Below, in pieces: positions 21,501-35,300 of a DNA stretch of 64,000 bases. The notes under the pieces were generated by a model. The model was not told the origin of the DNA, made no database searches, and worked only from the letters and a program-made list of their open reading frames with translations. The stretch spans positions 299,501-363,500 of the forward strand of contig CALSFV010000273.1 of the NCBI GenBank assembly GCA_943737045.1, given 5' to 3'. This stretch comes from Parapristionchus giblindavisi (taxonomy: Eukaryota; Nematoda; Chromadorea; Rhabditida; Diplogasteridae). Each line of letters starts with the position of its first letter. Within the stretch, counting starts at the first letter, position 1. The position numbers and the translations under genes were made by a program.

Positions 21501-22783
21501 CTTAAACAATAGCATCATTCAATAATCAATAAATAAATACATGTTACCAATAATGTATTGTTTTAAGTGATGCTCCTCTCATCGCTCTCGCCGATGCTCC
21601 TCTACTCGCGACTCCTCCTCCCATCGTCCTCCCCGCCACCGCTCCAGTGGTTGTGCCCGGTCCCGCTCCGATAGTAGTCCCGGCACCGGCTGATGCTCAC
21701 GAACCGGCTGACGCTCCCGCCGCGGACAACGCTACCGTTCCGGTCGATGATCTCGCTCCGGCCGACGATACCGCTGTGGACGCCGCGCCCGATACTCCTC
21801 GTAACGTCGACGCAGCATCTCCACCTTCGAGCCCGGACATTCGTCCTAGGAAAAAGTCGAAGTAAGTGATCTCACCATCCTTTGCCTATAATCAATCGAT
21901 ACCTACCGTAGTCCACAGTCATTCATAAACGATCGATATCTACCGTAGTCCAGTCATTTATAATCAATCGATATCTGCCGTGGTCCACAGACATTCATAA
22001 ACATTCCATTCAGGAAGCAGATCAAGGCTTCGCTCAAGAAGATTCCGAAGGTGAAGATGGACGCGAAGCTGACCAAGGTCACAAAAGTGGCAGAGCCCAA
22101 GGTGCACTCCAAGTTTCGTTCTCTCATCTCAAACGCCGTCGCTCGCAAGAAGACACTGGTAGGTTGATCATTGCTACTATTATTATTAATAATAATATTA
22201 ATATTAATACTCTCTCTCTTCCTTCCTCTCTCCCTCTTCATCTATCTATTTACAGGATCAGCTCGTGCGGGTCTTCAACCTGCTCGAACCGCATCACTCG
22301 GTCTCCACGAAGAAGTACGGTCGATACGCGGAGAGGATCAATGCGATGATCGCGGAGTTGGACGAGCTGATCGAGTTGGCCAATCGATTCGTCAACGTAG
22401 GTGTTCTCATCGTCTCACCACTTTTACGCTCATTTCTACAGTAACCATCTCTGCGATCACATAAACACATTGTGAGAGCAGCTTGAGTAGCCTTATTGAG
22501 ACCCTATAATACTAAAAATAGGAATTATTATAAATATAAAAAAAATAATAATAATATTGTTTAGCATGTCAAGCGACGCATCAACTTCGTCGCCGCTGGA
22601 CCACTGGTGATGTTCGATGGTGCCATGGAGCGCCGCTTCGACGCGTTCAAGTAAGCATTTGACCCTTCCCTTCGATCGATAATCAATCAATAAATCGTTC
22701 AATAAATCAATAATCGCAGGGAGAAGAACGATGATTTGGCGAGAAGCTTGGAGAGGCTCACGGTGGCACTGGGCAGATACTGA
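18552..22783 (+). CDS. Gene B: 458-residue basic, Pro/Ala-rich protein, 13 exons
   Basis: Exons: 18552-18659, 19009-19075, 19626-19777, 19953-20048, 20325-20365, 20636-20680, 20825-20908, 21204-21257, 21568-21861, 22014-22158, 22256-22396, 22565-22650, 22720-22783. They total 1377 bases with no internal stop and consistent phases, ending at TGA. The N-terminus is polar (MSTTSSRSRPGDSPPGDRR). Residues about 59-140 look folded (SLLFSGFDARAGWQSVTY, TVEHGELVKWKRL). Residues 171-198 carry basic clusters, KRRA and PKRARP, that could be nuclear localisation signals. Residues 216-314 are a low-complexity A/P/D stretch, followed by RPRKKSKKKQIK. Residues 363-458 look helical. The exons are GC-rich and the introns AT-rich. 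Family not recognised; a nuclear, nucleic-acid-binding role is only a guess from the basic clusters. Confidence 0.8.
19085..19265. repeat. CTCTCCTTTTTTAAATCTATAC tandem repeat in gene B intron 2
   Basis: Units of about 22-28 bases, CTCTCC plus a T run plus AAATCTATA, repeat about six times and resume at 19413-19490 after a MITE. The repeat is pyrimidine-rich on the coding strand. Confidence 0.7.
19271..19412. mobile_element. hAT-like MITE (CATAGGTCGAA family), diverged copy
   Basis: Flanks TCTATAGC (19263-19270) and TCTATACC (19413-19420) form an 8-bp duplication with one change. Ends CATTGTTCGAA and TTCGAGCTATG are diverged from the copy at 14559. The internal GACCACATTT and CTGTAACG blocks match other members. 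Confidence 0.7.
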
Positions 22784-23136
22784 GCCCCGCCTCCTCCATG
22801 TCCTCATCATCAACGTCATCATCATCGTCAACGTCGTCCTTCTGATCAGCATCATCTTCTTCATCCTCAACAACATCGGCATCCTTCTTCTTCTTCTTCT
22901 TCTTCTTCTTCTTCTTCTTCTTCTTCTTCTTCTTCTTCTCCTCCTCCTCCTCCTCCTCACCTCTACCTAACGTAAGTACCTTAACCATCTTATCACCAAT
23001 CGAATATCTACCGTAATCCATGAATACAGTACACCTTTGCAGATCGTCCGAGTACGGTATCGATCGACTGTGTGAGAAGGCCGTGGGAGGTCGGGCGACG
23101 CGAGAGCGTGCGGAGGTAATACAATATTATCTCAAC

Positions 23137-23185
<49 letters not shown>

Positions 23186-26100
23186 ATTATGATTATTATT
23201 AATTATTCTCTTTAAGGTCTGTCTGGTCCTCACCCTTTCATCTCCCTCTTCCCCTCATCTACCATCATGGACCCCCATTAGGTCCGGTAGATGAGATCCC
23301 CTCGAGATGAATCGGAGACGGAGCAGACTGTAAAGGAAGTGAGTTAATACTGTGTACTAGCTTAAATCAATTAATCAATAATCAATCAATATAATCAATA
23401 ATCAATCAATATTCGTTCAGCCTCCCGTACCTCGCTAACCCCAAGTCCACCACGCCATATATCCACGTCAACCACTTCTCTACTGGTATGTCAAACATTG
23501 TCTTTAGTTGATCTATTTAGTTTGGCTACAGTAACCCTCACAATCCAATGTTACCGTATCCACGGGAGAGCTTCACCGTAGTAATTTGATAAATCTATTC
23601 ATACGCTCTCACTAACGACTTTACGATATCGAAATACTTACAGGTTCCTCGATCATCTCCAATACATCACCCATCCACTCCATCTACATTTTCTTTTGAT
23701 CTATGATGATTGATCTTTGATCTTTCATTTCGTCTAAATCTTCATCTTCATCATCCATTCATCCTTTTCTATCTGCAATTCCTACTGGTAAGTCAACCAC
23801 TGTTTCTTAGTTGATCTATGACAAGCTACAGTAACTCTCTCAATACAATCATACCGTCATCCTTACTTTAGATTGATCGATATGTGCGTGTAGTCTTCGC
23901 TTCGCTCATCGATCCGTCAAAGATCAAAGATCAACGACATCCGCTCTCGTTCACTAAAAGTAAGAAGAATGATATAATATCAATCAATAAATGATAATAA
24001 TTATGGAATCATTTTAGCCATCCACTGTCGTTCCATTCACTGCTCCCATCTACAGTAATCAGAGCATGTGCATACATATCTACAGTAACCAGTCATTGAC
24101 ACTATACCTACAGTAATAATTTCCTCCAACTTCCCCATGTGCTCAAAGTAAGCAATACTTTATTGTCATAGGAAGCCGAAATCTGAATTCACCGGGTCAA
24201 TTCTAGAATTGATTGACATATAAATACAGTAATCAGGGCCATAAGTAGGGGTACGTTACAATTGTAGAATTGATTGACAGATAGATGCAGTAATCAAGAG
24301 CATATCATGGTAAACTGACCATAGTTCTTGCAGTTGGATCTAATCGTCCTTCATCGATTCACTATTGGTCACGAGATCTTCAACTACCTGTAAGTGATGA
24401 CAATGTTCATTGTGATAATGAAACAATGATCGATAGACTAATTATAGCCATCATCGTGCACTTCTACATTGGTTATAATTGTTTCTACATGAGCATTCTA
24501 TCAAAGCTCTTCATTTTCGTCCATTATATATCGATCAATAATTGCTAATCGATAAATGAGCATCGGGATATCTGATTCAGGTAAATAATATTATAATATC
24601 ATAATATTTGCACGTTTATTTTTACAGGCTCACACGTATCTCTTAGCTATATCTACTTCGTTGAATACACTATTTGATATCCGTCAATGATTATGAGGCA
24701 TATAATAATGACATGTACTAATGAGGTGAGCATTCAACGGAACTTTTGCCAATTCATTGGATTGTATATGCAAATCCACCGTAACCATCACAATCCAAGC
24801 ATACCGTAACCGTTCTTACCTCAGATTGTCATCGATTATGAATGAATCATCTCCGTCATATCTCCGCCATCTATCGCTTCATAGTTGTTTCTTGTTATGC
24901 TGTTATTCCAAGTACGTTTATATTGAGCAGTACACACCTGAAATCAACAGGCGTTAACCAACGAGCAAATCATATATAGATCGTCACATCAAATATTGTA
25001 TGTCCTTGGATATATAAGCTATATTAATAGCATATCAAACACAGCTCTACAGTACTGAATCTATTCGAAAGATAATCTTCCTTATTTCAGAACTCTTTGT
25101 TGATTTATATTTAAATATCAATCGATATATCGATCAATATATCGTCACCTGACCTCGAATTGTTTCTGTTTGCGTCGAGATTGCTGTGGTGAGTGTGCAC
25201 TTGATGTATCAGAATGAACAAATCTGCAATGATCACCTCTTGATAATCACTCGATTTCATTCAAACGCTAGTGCATCAGACAAACATGACAACCTCTAAT
25301 ACTATATTTGCAGAACCGCAGAAATTATCGATTGATTTGTTATTTACATTTGTTATCGTTATATCGATCTGTTTGTTATTGTTATGAGAGAAGGTTCGCC
25401 AATGAGCAAGTGTAAGTGATCATAATTTTACAGTTGCCATAATCTAATATTTTTATAAATAAATTATTTTAATTAATAATAATAATAATATTATTATTAT
25501 TTTTATCGTAAGGTCAATTCAGATCTCACCGTTATCTCAATGCTTGTTTTGCACTACTTACCTCGCCATATCATCACAATCGTGAATTGATGATGAAAGT
25601 AGTAAAGGTCGATTCAAATTGATAAGGTAGACGAAACCTGAAAACAACTAGTCATACAAATTCATTATATTTACAGGAAATGTTCTATCGATTAATTGTT
25701 ATAATGGATTAGATATGTTTATTTATTGATCTGTTCACTTGCTATTGGATATGGCTCGAATGTAAGTGTTCACCAAAACTACCGTATCCTAGTCAAGCTA
25801 CAGTAATCCTCAAAATAATCTAATCATACCGTAATCTTCAGGTCCTATTGTTATATTTGTTGTTAGTTAACACATTTCTCACCGTATTAACCGTCATTTG
25901 TTTGTCGATCGATAGTTGAGGAGAATCCAATGGTGAGTTCCACTACTATTGATTATGTAGAGAAAACCTAAAATGAAGCCACAATTATTTCTTTATTTAT
26001 TTATTTAATCCATCAAATGTAATGATAATGAATGATGAATGTAATGATTAATGCTAAATTATAGAGCTCCATCATTTAATCAATCGATTTATATTGTTAT

Positions 26101-26460
26101 TGTTACTTGATATGTTATTGTGTTTTTTTTTCATTCAAAAGGTACGAATGTTCAATCAATATTCTGATCATACCGTAATCTTCATTAATTCAGAGAATTA
26201 ACTAATACTACATAGTTTTTTTATTGTTATTGTTTTCGAAGAGTGGACAAAAAGGTACGAATCAATCAATCAACTATTCATTCAATCAATACTCTGATCA
26301 TACCGTAATCTTCAGAGCCCTCCCTATGTCTTTGTACTAATCGATCAACTAACCAGTATTGATTTTATTCATCTCCATTATCGATTGAGATGAATTTTGA
26401 AGAAATGAATGGAGAGGAGATGAATAAAGTGGATATCCTGAATGGATTGAGGTAAAGATT
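22784..26460. other. 3.7-kb stretch without a convincing gene; microsatellites
   Basis: A TTC run then a CTC run fills about 22880-22958, and an ATT run fills about 23124-23190. The rest has many ATCAATCAAT and TACCGTA/TACAGTAA words and short splice-like sites, for example TTTTAG and GGTAAGT, but open frames between them are very short. A possible exon at about 26391-26451 reads MNFEEMNGEEMNKVDILNGL before a GTAAAG donor. It may be an intron-rich untranslated or decayed gene; I cannot tell. Confidence 0.4.
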
Positions 26461-26770
26461 GGAATGATTATTCAACTTTGCCGCGTTATAAAGGCACAAA
26501 CCCTTATTCAAATCACACAAAGTCTTGCGTCTGATCACTGCTAGACCAGTGATAATTCAAGTCCAATTGGCGATGTGTGAGATTATTGATTGTTTATTTA
26601 TTTATTTGATACACCCGTGACAGGTGCGACAGCAAATACAGAAACGATGAGAAAAATAATTATAATAATGTAAAGGACTTGGGGAAGGTGACAGGGGTAA
26701 TTTGACGATAGCTATCATATCTCCGGAGTTCCAGTAGGAGTGAGGTGGACGAGGCCTCAGAACGGGAAGG
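26461..26770 (-). repeat. LINE/SINE 3'-end repeat, copy 1
   Basis: The complement of 26461-26620 matches 41325-41575: CACTGGTCTAGCAGTGAT, a block like ACTTTGTGTGATTTGAATAAGGG, then a (AATA)n tail. The shared block ends in AAATAAATAAATAA, a typical retroposon tail. Confidence 0.6.
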
Positions 26771-27242
26771 GGATTGGCCGCCTTATCCCAATCAATAATC
26801 ACACACATCGTCATCCTTCCACTTGCAGGTACATGCCCATTTCCACCGTACCCGCTCTACAGTAACCAGTCTAGTCGTCTACACAAGGCACCAAGGTTCT
26901 GCCGAATGGTGACGCTATCCCGTAGAAGGTGCGATTCAATAATGGTCACTGTAACTAGAATTCACCAGGTGTTCAAGTGTAGATTATTCGTTGTCTTATA
27001 ACAATTCAAAGATCATTCCCATTAACAGATTGTTATAGGACAACCATGAGTCGTGCCATATCTACAGTACCTCGCTACTGTATCAACCGTAACCCGCTAC
27101 CGTATCCACTCTTCAATACTACCGTATACTTATATGTATATGAAGAGAATAAGAGCATTTATAAATATCTCCACACACACATATATTCTATTGCTTATAT
27201 GACAATTAAATTGGAAAATGGCTTAATCGCTTACAGGATCTA

Positions 27243-28669
27243 CAGTATCGCCAGAAAGTAATCGGACACTTTTTCATTTTTTTATAACTTTTGATCCAGG
27301 AAAGCAATCAAGCTGATCTTTTCAGCCAATGTACAGAATTCATCAAGGAATATTACCATGATGTGTTGATGTAATTAACTTAAAAAATTTTTGCGTAGTG
27401 AGGACGCTACCGAAGTGCACTTTTTTGAAAATTCCCATTTCTTTAGTGAAAAGCCCTGTTCTTCGGGAACACTGTGAGAGTGTAGACCCCCACTAGGGCT
27501 GTACAGTCAAACAATCTGGAATGGCTCCGACTCCGATTTCAAGCTGTGGCAGGGTTGCAACTTGGACCTCCAAAATTTATAACTCGGCTTGAAGATGTGA
27601 TAACGACCTGTTCTAAGCGCCAAAATGATGCTAGTGGCGAGTGATGTTTGTCCCCGAAATATGGTAGTCATTTCTCGTCATTTGCCCTCAGGGCATAAAA
27701 TAATTTTTTGTTGGGAGGACCGATTTTGAGACCCCACCGTTCAGAGGGCAGGTCTTCTAAAATTATGGTTTCAGCGCATGCAGCTTTGCAATGTATCATA
27801 TATTTATTTCCCTTATTTTGGTTTGTTTCCGATTCCTTTCAGACCCGTTGCAAAAGTTATGTTGAGGTCTACTCGGTTGTAGCGAGTAAAGATCAAAATA
27901 CAAAGATCAATGTTCAGCAATAGTGTAAAAACTTTTGTGAACATCTCTAACATGCATAGGTGCTTTGCAAATAAGAAATTTCATCAATAGAGGCCCAGGG
28001 ATGAGAGCAGTAAGAGAGAAAGCACAAGAGCGCGCACCGAGTAGACCTCGGCATAACTTTAGCTATGGGTCTAAAAGGAATCGGAACTAAACCAATATAA
28101 GGGAAAAAAATATATGATACATTACAAAGCTGCTTGCGCAGTATCCATATGTTTAGAAGACCCGCCCTCTGATCGGTAGGGTCTCAAAATCGGTCCTCCC
28201 AACAAAAAATTATTTTATGCTCTGAGGGCAAATGACGAGCTATGACTACCATATTTCGGGGATAAACATCACTCGCCACTAGCATCATTTTGGCGCTTAG
28301 TACGGGTCGTTATCACATCTAGAAGCCGAGTTATAAATTTTGGATGTCAAAGTTGCAACCCTGCCACACCTTGAAATCGGAGCCGGAGCCATTCCAGATT
28401 GTTTGACTGTACAGCCCTAGTGGGGTCTACACTCTCACAGTGTTCCCGAAGAACAGGGCTTTTCACTAAAGAAATGGGAATTTTCAAAAAAGTGCACTTC
28501 GGTAGCGTCATCACTACGCAAAAACTAACTAAGTAAATTACACCAAGACATCATGGTAATATTCCTTGATAAATTCTGTACATTGGCTGAAAAGATGAGC
28601 TTGATTGCTTTCCTGGATCAAAAGTTATAAAATAATGAAAAAGTGTCCCATGACTTTTGACCTATACTG
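27243..28669. mobile_element. Foldback element FB-C, Tc1/mariner-like ends, TA target duplication
   Basis: The left end CAGTATCGCCAGAAAGTAAT and the right end ATGACTTTTGACCTATACTG are flanked by TA. The inner arms are strongly complementary, for example ACTTTTTCATT...ATAACTTTTGATCCAGG. Arms extend about 600 bases; the loop includes 27860-28020 and encodes nothing. A partial second copy of one end is at 39183-39411 inside gene C. Confidence 0.8.
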
Positions 28670-28737
28670 TAGTTCGTCACTACTCCAGACGCCAAGATAC
28701 GGCACCTCAATCTAATAAACAATTGACCCTAATTATC
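28670..28737 (-). repeat. Inverted copy of a piece of gene C intron 5
   Basis: This sequence is the near-exact complement of 39121-39184, which lies just inside intron 5 of gene C, and in both places it abuts the same end of FB-C. The match stops close to the intron 5 donor (39117). See the finding. Confidence 0.8.
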
Positions 28738-29355
28738 TATCCCTCTCAATATGTTCTTTGTTCATCATCCACTCATTCTCTCTCAATCTCCCTTCTCATC
28801 TTTCACTTCCCCGTCCTTTTTACTCTCACATATCTGCAGAATGTGTTGTTCGTGCGTGAGTTCTCTGTGTTACTGCCGAAGTCTCTCGAGGTTCTCTTCT
28901 CTTTCCCAAAATAACATGTAGGCCGAGAAACTACCTGTCTTCGACTACCTGGGGCAGAGGCATCTATGAGTACATAGCGTTTCGGGAGCGGTCTTAGTGG
29001 GATAAAAAGGCAGAGAAAGAATACGTAAAGTGAGAAAGCGTGGACGGTTGCTGTATATGGTTCACCATACCGTAATTGTTGGCATTTTATCAATCAGGCA
29101 TTATATTTTATCAAAGACGGCTGTATCAGTGTTTGAGAAATACTTTGTAGTACCTCACTGTCGGTTGAATCGTTTGCATGTGCACTCTTTATTATTTATC
29201 CCATTAAATACGTTTTGTGTTACAATTTGAGGATGATCTCATTATCTGTGTCATTCTCTCCCTGTTCCATTTCTGCCATCTCTTCTCGAAGCGGAGCGGT
29301 CGTATGCTCTTAATCTTGCTCTGTCAAGATTCGAGCAGCTCCATAGAACTCCAAT
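28738..29355. other. Presumed upstream region of gene C
   Basis: No gene is seen here. The stretch ends with CT-rich sequence and acceptor-like TTCTCGAAG (about 29282-29290) and GAGCAG shortly before the ATG at 29356, so a spliced leader or a 5' UTR exon is likely. The 96-codon frames on both strands have no support. Confidence 0.4.
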
Positions 29356-32300
29356 ATGAAACTACGTGCTAAGCTGCGCCGAGATCGGAAGCCAGGCTTT
29401 GTTCGTCCGACCTTCCTCCGGCTCTACTATTATGCGGTGGCGGATCATGGCAAATGGGGTGTGTGATTTGTGCTCATCTTTTTATGTATGTTTGTGTTTG
29501 TGTGTGTGCTTTTGCATGATTTAGGAGCACTTTAAATAGTAGTTGTATCAAATATAGCAATAGGTTGAAAAGTACGTTGCAAACTACGAAGCCCATATTT
29601 ATGGATTTTTTTATTGAAAATCTGGAAGCCATTTTCGGAATTATTTGAAAAATTGAAAAAGTGTAACGCAGCTATTCGAGCTATGAGCACGACCCGCCCT
29701 TCTTGTGAACGATCGCTTCGTACTCTTCCTATTTTCACGCTGTCTATGTCTATGTCTCCGAGTCCTGCATGATTGAGGTTTCTCCATATACATTTAAAGT
29801 TGTCCTGGAATGCGTATCCATAAACTCTCGATATCCTCTATGTCTTCAGTGTATATACTACATAGGGCGTTGTCAGGGGTGACTCTTCTCTTCCAGTGGT
29901 CTAATCGCATTCAAATCTACTCATATACTTTTGTTTTTTCCTTTCTCTTTTTATTTCTTTCGTTCTTATTCTCTATGCTAGGTCGAAAAATGTGTTACAA
30001 ACTGACCATATTTTGCGATTTTTTTAAAGGAAAATCTGGTCGAATTTTGAAAATCTGTAACGTATTCGACCTATGCCTCTATGGGTATTGTCTAACTTTC
30101 TGCGGCTCCTCGACCTTCAGTCCCCGCACTTGTGGATTTCCCGTTTCACGAGTGCCTTTTAACAAGGAAAATGCGTATCCGAAAGTTCTCAATGGATTCA
30201 GCATGCACAAAACAATAATGTTCCTCCCCCATTGCAGAGAAGGGCAAGGAGGAGGTGCTGTCAGCGGGGATGGTGTCGGCGTGTGAGAAGTGCCTCGACT
30301 CACTCGAGACCCCGGTCGACCGACTAGGAGACAAGACGGCCATACAGCTGCAGGTATGCCGGGGTTAAACCGGGGTGTTTTTTCTTGCTGTATACAGCTG
30401 CAGGTGTGCCGGGGTTAACCCGGGGTGTGTTTTGCTGTATACTGCTGCATGTAAGCAAGGTTAACCCTGGGTGTTTTTTTTTTGCTGTATACTGCTTCAT
30501 GTAAGCCGGGTTAACCTGGGGGGGGGGGGGGTGTTTTTCTTGTTGTATACGCAGACTCCAGGGAACTTCTCTGTCTTTTAACCCGTGCTATTTTGCAATT
30601 CGATTTTTTTAAAGTCATTTTGGCTGCGATTGAAAACGCAGAAGAGCGTAGTGAATGAAGAATGACATGAGGAGGGGAGAGAGGAGAGTTCAAAGTTGCA
30701 AACTAAAATTGCCTAGGTAAAAAATCAGGTGTTGGTTCCAGCACTATGACAGGCTCAAACCAATAGAATAAAATGCCTGTGCGACGCGAATCTGCACGGT
30801 GATTATGGATTGTTGTCTTACTAGGTGCTGTTCTCTGGTGTGGCTTTTGTGGCATGTGAAAGTCAAATTGGACCAAACGAACCACTGAACGTTTTTTATT
30901 CTTAAACTGTCCAAGTGGGACAAGAAACTCATCTGTTGGCAGCAGGTCGCAAACGTAGATCCTATCTACCCTTCTTGCGGTGATCTCTGATCCTCTTATC
31001 TGTTTACAAGCAAAGCTGATCACTAACGAGTCCTCTTCCTCCTTCAACATGTTTATTAGTATATGTGTATCTCATTTAGCCAGGGAACAAGAGCCAGTAA
31101 ATGAGCTGTGTTTTGCTTTACGTGCAGTTAAGAGGAATTCGTGCCGGAGGGAAGTTTGAGTGATTGGATTGATAAGATGCGAGAAGAATTGGGTTAGTTG
31201 GAGAAGTTTGCGTGGTCAATCCTAATTTAAACGATTGCGCCCAATTTGGTGGAGACTACGGTAGTTTATTCCTTTTCTTCTTTTCCTCTTCTCTATTTTT
31301 TGCATACTGGAGATACTGTAAATACAGTATCTTACATACTGTAGATACCGTACCTTGTATCTTGTGTATTGTCCGTAAATGTGGCTAGCCACTGTAAGGC
31401 TGATTGATGAACGAGGATATGTCCTATCGACAAACCATTATTGCATTTATTGTCCTGTTTTACGCAAAGATAAAAACATGGGGCTATTTTGGGGGTCCTC
31501 TCTCTCACAAAATACTACTACTACTTTTGTCTTTCGGAAATAACAACTCATTGTAGAGTACTGGTCCTACTATACATAAGATATACTAACAAGCAAGACT
31601 GGCCACGAAGTACCCTCTTCCTTACTCTCCCACTCAAATTGCCGCGTATATAGTATTGTTCCTGTATCGTAGTACAATACAATATAATGTAAATCTGGGA
31701 AGAATAGGATAGTTGGGGCGGACGATGACTGCCTCATCACATTCACTCTTCCATCCTACCGAACTTTACTTATAAATAACTTCAGAGGTTCCGAGAGGAT
31801 TCGGGATGAGCGAATGTGCCACATGCGTGAGAGAGGATATTGGGAGATGAACGAGAGAGGAGTTGTGTATTGGAAGAATCGGTTGATACCTGAAGGGGAG
31901 TATTAACGTTCATCTATACTATGGCACATGATAGAGACATTCTCTAGTGAAAGTCAACCAAAAGTTGGCCATGTGTATGAATTCGACCTTGATGTATGCC
32001 TGGGGGTATTCCGACGGAAGTTAGACGGATCTATGGACGATCTTTGCCCTGAGGGCATGAACCCCGTGAGAGTGATCTCTAGCCAAGCGAGGTCTTATGG
32101 ACTAGTTGTTGTCTGTGTACTGCTTGTGCTGTATGTTAGTGTTGTTTCTTGGTTATGCCGTAGTCTATGAAGAGTTGGGTCATATAGCTTTATCGGTCAG
32201 ACGCGTTTCGGGTGTTTTAACCCATCATCAGTGACATTACCTACAAATAACAGACATTGGGAATAGACAAGAGTGAAAACACGAGAATCAGAATACACTC

Positions 32301-35300
32301 GGAAAGTGACAAACGGCGGCAAATAATGACAATGGAGTGAAAAGATGAGAGAAAGAGTGGGTGTTATGTTAGAGACAGAGAGAGAAGAGATAATGGGGTG
32401 AGGTCATCAGTGAGTTCATAGCGGGCATTGATAGGTGGTTTAGTGGTCTCAATGTGAAGGGCCTCGGCTACTTTCCGTCTGACTACATTGGGTTCGATGC
32501 AGATGACGGTACCAGACAAACGAATGGGTTGAGCATTGTGACAATCAATGGAATGGCGAGCAAATGGCTTGGTTGAATTAGAGGCAGTGAGGGGATATCT
32601 ACCACTACGGTAATGTTCTACTGCACGTGCATGGAGGGGTCGGCCTGAATGGCCAATGTAGAAATCGGGGCACAATGAACATTCTAAGCGATAAACAACT
32701 CCTATAGACTGACAGATTCCTACTCGATTGAATGGACAGAAACAACATCGATCACCGAGGACACAAAACGAGTCAAGATACCGGTTGCGAGAAAGGAGGG
32801 AAAGAAGGGAGGGACCAATAGACTCAATAACAGTAACATCAAGATCAGCTTTTGACAAAGCTTCCTTGATGTCCTTAGTGAATGCATCGGAAATATAAGG
32901 AATAGAAAATATGGGACGGATAGGAAGAGGAAGACGAGATCGAGAATGTGAAACACCGAGTTTTTTAGATGTGACACTAGAGTCGTAACCGTTTGAATGG
33001 CAGACATTGAGAGCAAGCTCTCTCGACTCTTTCTGATACTCACACGATGACAATTGAATAGAAGTACGAATGGTGTTACGAACAATATTGCGCTTCAAAT
33101 GGGAGGGATGATGAGAGGTACTGTGGATCAGTATGTTTTGATTGGCGGGCTTACGGTACCATTTGGAATGGAATCTGCCCGTAACCTTGTCCAGTCGAAG
33201 CTGGAAATTTAGGAACGGGAGCCAATCACCTGTGGGTTTCTCTCGAGTCAATTTGACAAGAGGAGCACCCGCGGTGTTCAAAAGAGAAAAATATTGATCC
33301 ATAGAACCTTGAGATGAAGCAACAACAAAGTAATCGTCGATGTATCTACCACACCAAATAATGCCATGATGAATAGTGGATGATTCTATACTGTGCATAT
33401 AGGCAATGGCAAGTAGAGGAGCTAAACGGTTGCCCATTGCGAGACCTCGCTTCTGGCGATATACAACGTTTGAAAAGGAGAAAGAATCACAATTGAGACA
33501 GTCATGGAGTAGTTGGGAAATATCAGAATGAGTAAGTGAATACGTATGAATAGGATTAGATGAAAGAAGAGAGAGGACGGCCCTAATGGCCTCACTGTTA
33601 GTTACATTTGTATAAAGGGACTCGACATCAAAAGATTCATAACAATAAGAGGAAGAAGGAGGAATGTTATGGAGAGAGGTTAAAACTTGTGAGCATTGGG
33701 AAAGGTGTAAGGGAACGAAATTGAGAAGTGGGGTGAGAATATCAGCGAGTAACCATGAAATTCTATCGGAAGGGCCACCACAACCAGAAATGATTGGACG
33801 GATTTTGAAATCGGATGGGTCAGTGGTAGAGGAGAAATCGAATTTGTGAGATTTATAAAGTATGTAAAGGGTAGGGATTCGGGGTTCGGAATTGGTAATG
33901 CGATTGATGAGTTTGCCGGGGAAACCCCGTCTAGTGGCGATGGAATTGAAAGAGGAGGCAAGTGATTTGGAACAAACAGTGAAATGGGCACGAGTGGATG
34001 GGACATATAGTGAGACATCGGAAAGGTGTGCATTAACAATGGAAATTTCAAGTTTGGTGGGCAGAATGGCAAAGTCTCCGCCCTTATCGGTACGAGATAC
34101 ACGAAGTGAACCAGAAACAATAGAATCTCGAAGTGAACGTAAACATAATCTTTGATCTCTAGTGATATTGTGAACAATAGGGATGGCGGAGTGCTTACGA
34201 ATTACATCACGAATGAGAGTAGAAGCATTGATAATCTTAAGATCACTTGGGAGATTAGGGGGTGGAGCTTTGGAAAACATTCTGGGAAATTTGCAACGAG
34301 ATATAATGGGATCGTAAGGAGATGGGTTTGAGGGCAGGTTAAGGGCGTTCCATCTAAGGGATTGTGAGAGAGAATGAAGGGAAAGTGATAGTTTAAAATC
34401 GATATTACGGGGAAACGGGCGAGATGGAACGAAAGATGGGCCGAGTGAGAGAAGGGATAGGGTGGACTCATCAAGATTGACGTCCTTGGAGACCGATACT
34501 CTAGAAATGGTAGTGGTCTTGGCGGCAGACGGTATCGGTTGACGGGCATCCGGAGCGAGAGCGGACAGCTTGGCAGAAAGACGGACACGACAATCTTTCC
34601 TTAGGCTATCACCAACACTACGACTCAAGTCCAACACTAACATACTCATCGTGGCATCCAAGGAGGAAATCAGGCGAATCTCCGCTTCGTGCACTTTGTC
34701 AACGAGATGATAGATAGTGGTCTTTTTCTTTCTTGTTTCATCACGTAATATAGACTGTCCCAAACGATTTATGAGAGAAGAGGAATGGCGAGAGAAGTGT
34801 GAGCAAGATGGTGTAGAGTAGGTGTTAAGTGAAGAGAGATTAGACTTGATGAAAGTGGGTAGAACTTGGTAATGACTGCAGCGCTTGAGAAAAACGAGTG
34901 ACTGATTCTCGCGAATTAACTTTTGTCGTAGTCCAATGTAGTCAAAGCAGATGAGGCGATCGGAATGGCGCATTCCGAGATTGGAGAATAATCGATTAAA
35001 GATGGTATACTGTGTTATCTTCATGTTTTGGATAGTATGTTAGTGTTGTTTCTTGGTTATGCCGTAGTCTATGAAGAGTTGGGTCATATAGCTTTATCGG
35101 TCAGACGCGTTTCGGGTGTTTTAACCCATCATCAGTGACATTACCTACAAATAACAGACATTGGGAATAGACAAGAGTGAAAACACGAGAATCAGAATAC
35201 ACTCGGAAAGTGACAAACGGCGGCAAATAATGACAATGGAGTGAAAAGATGAGAGAAAGAGTGGGTGTTATGTTAGAGACAGAGAGAGAAGAGATAATGG

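Noticed and set aside
22493..23021. Poly-Arg, poly-Leu and poly-Lys frames
   Set aside because: These are translations of the TTC/CTC microsatellite in different frames, next to the end of gene B.
30703..31050. A 115-codon minus-strand gene in gene C intron 2
   Set aside because: The frame is open, but I saw no splice sites, motif or repeat match to support it; left as undecided.
33680..34588. Frames of 87-165 codons overlapping the Penelope ORF on both strands, mirrored at 35697-36605
   Set aside because: They are shadows of the RT frame; they recur in the plus-strand copy only because the DNA is duplicated.
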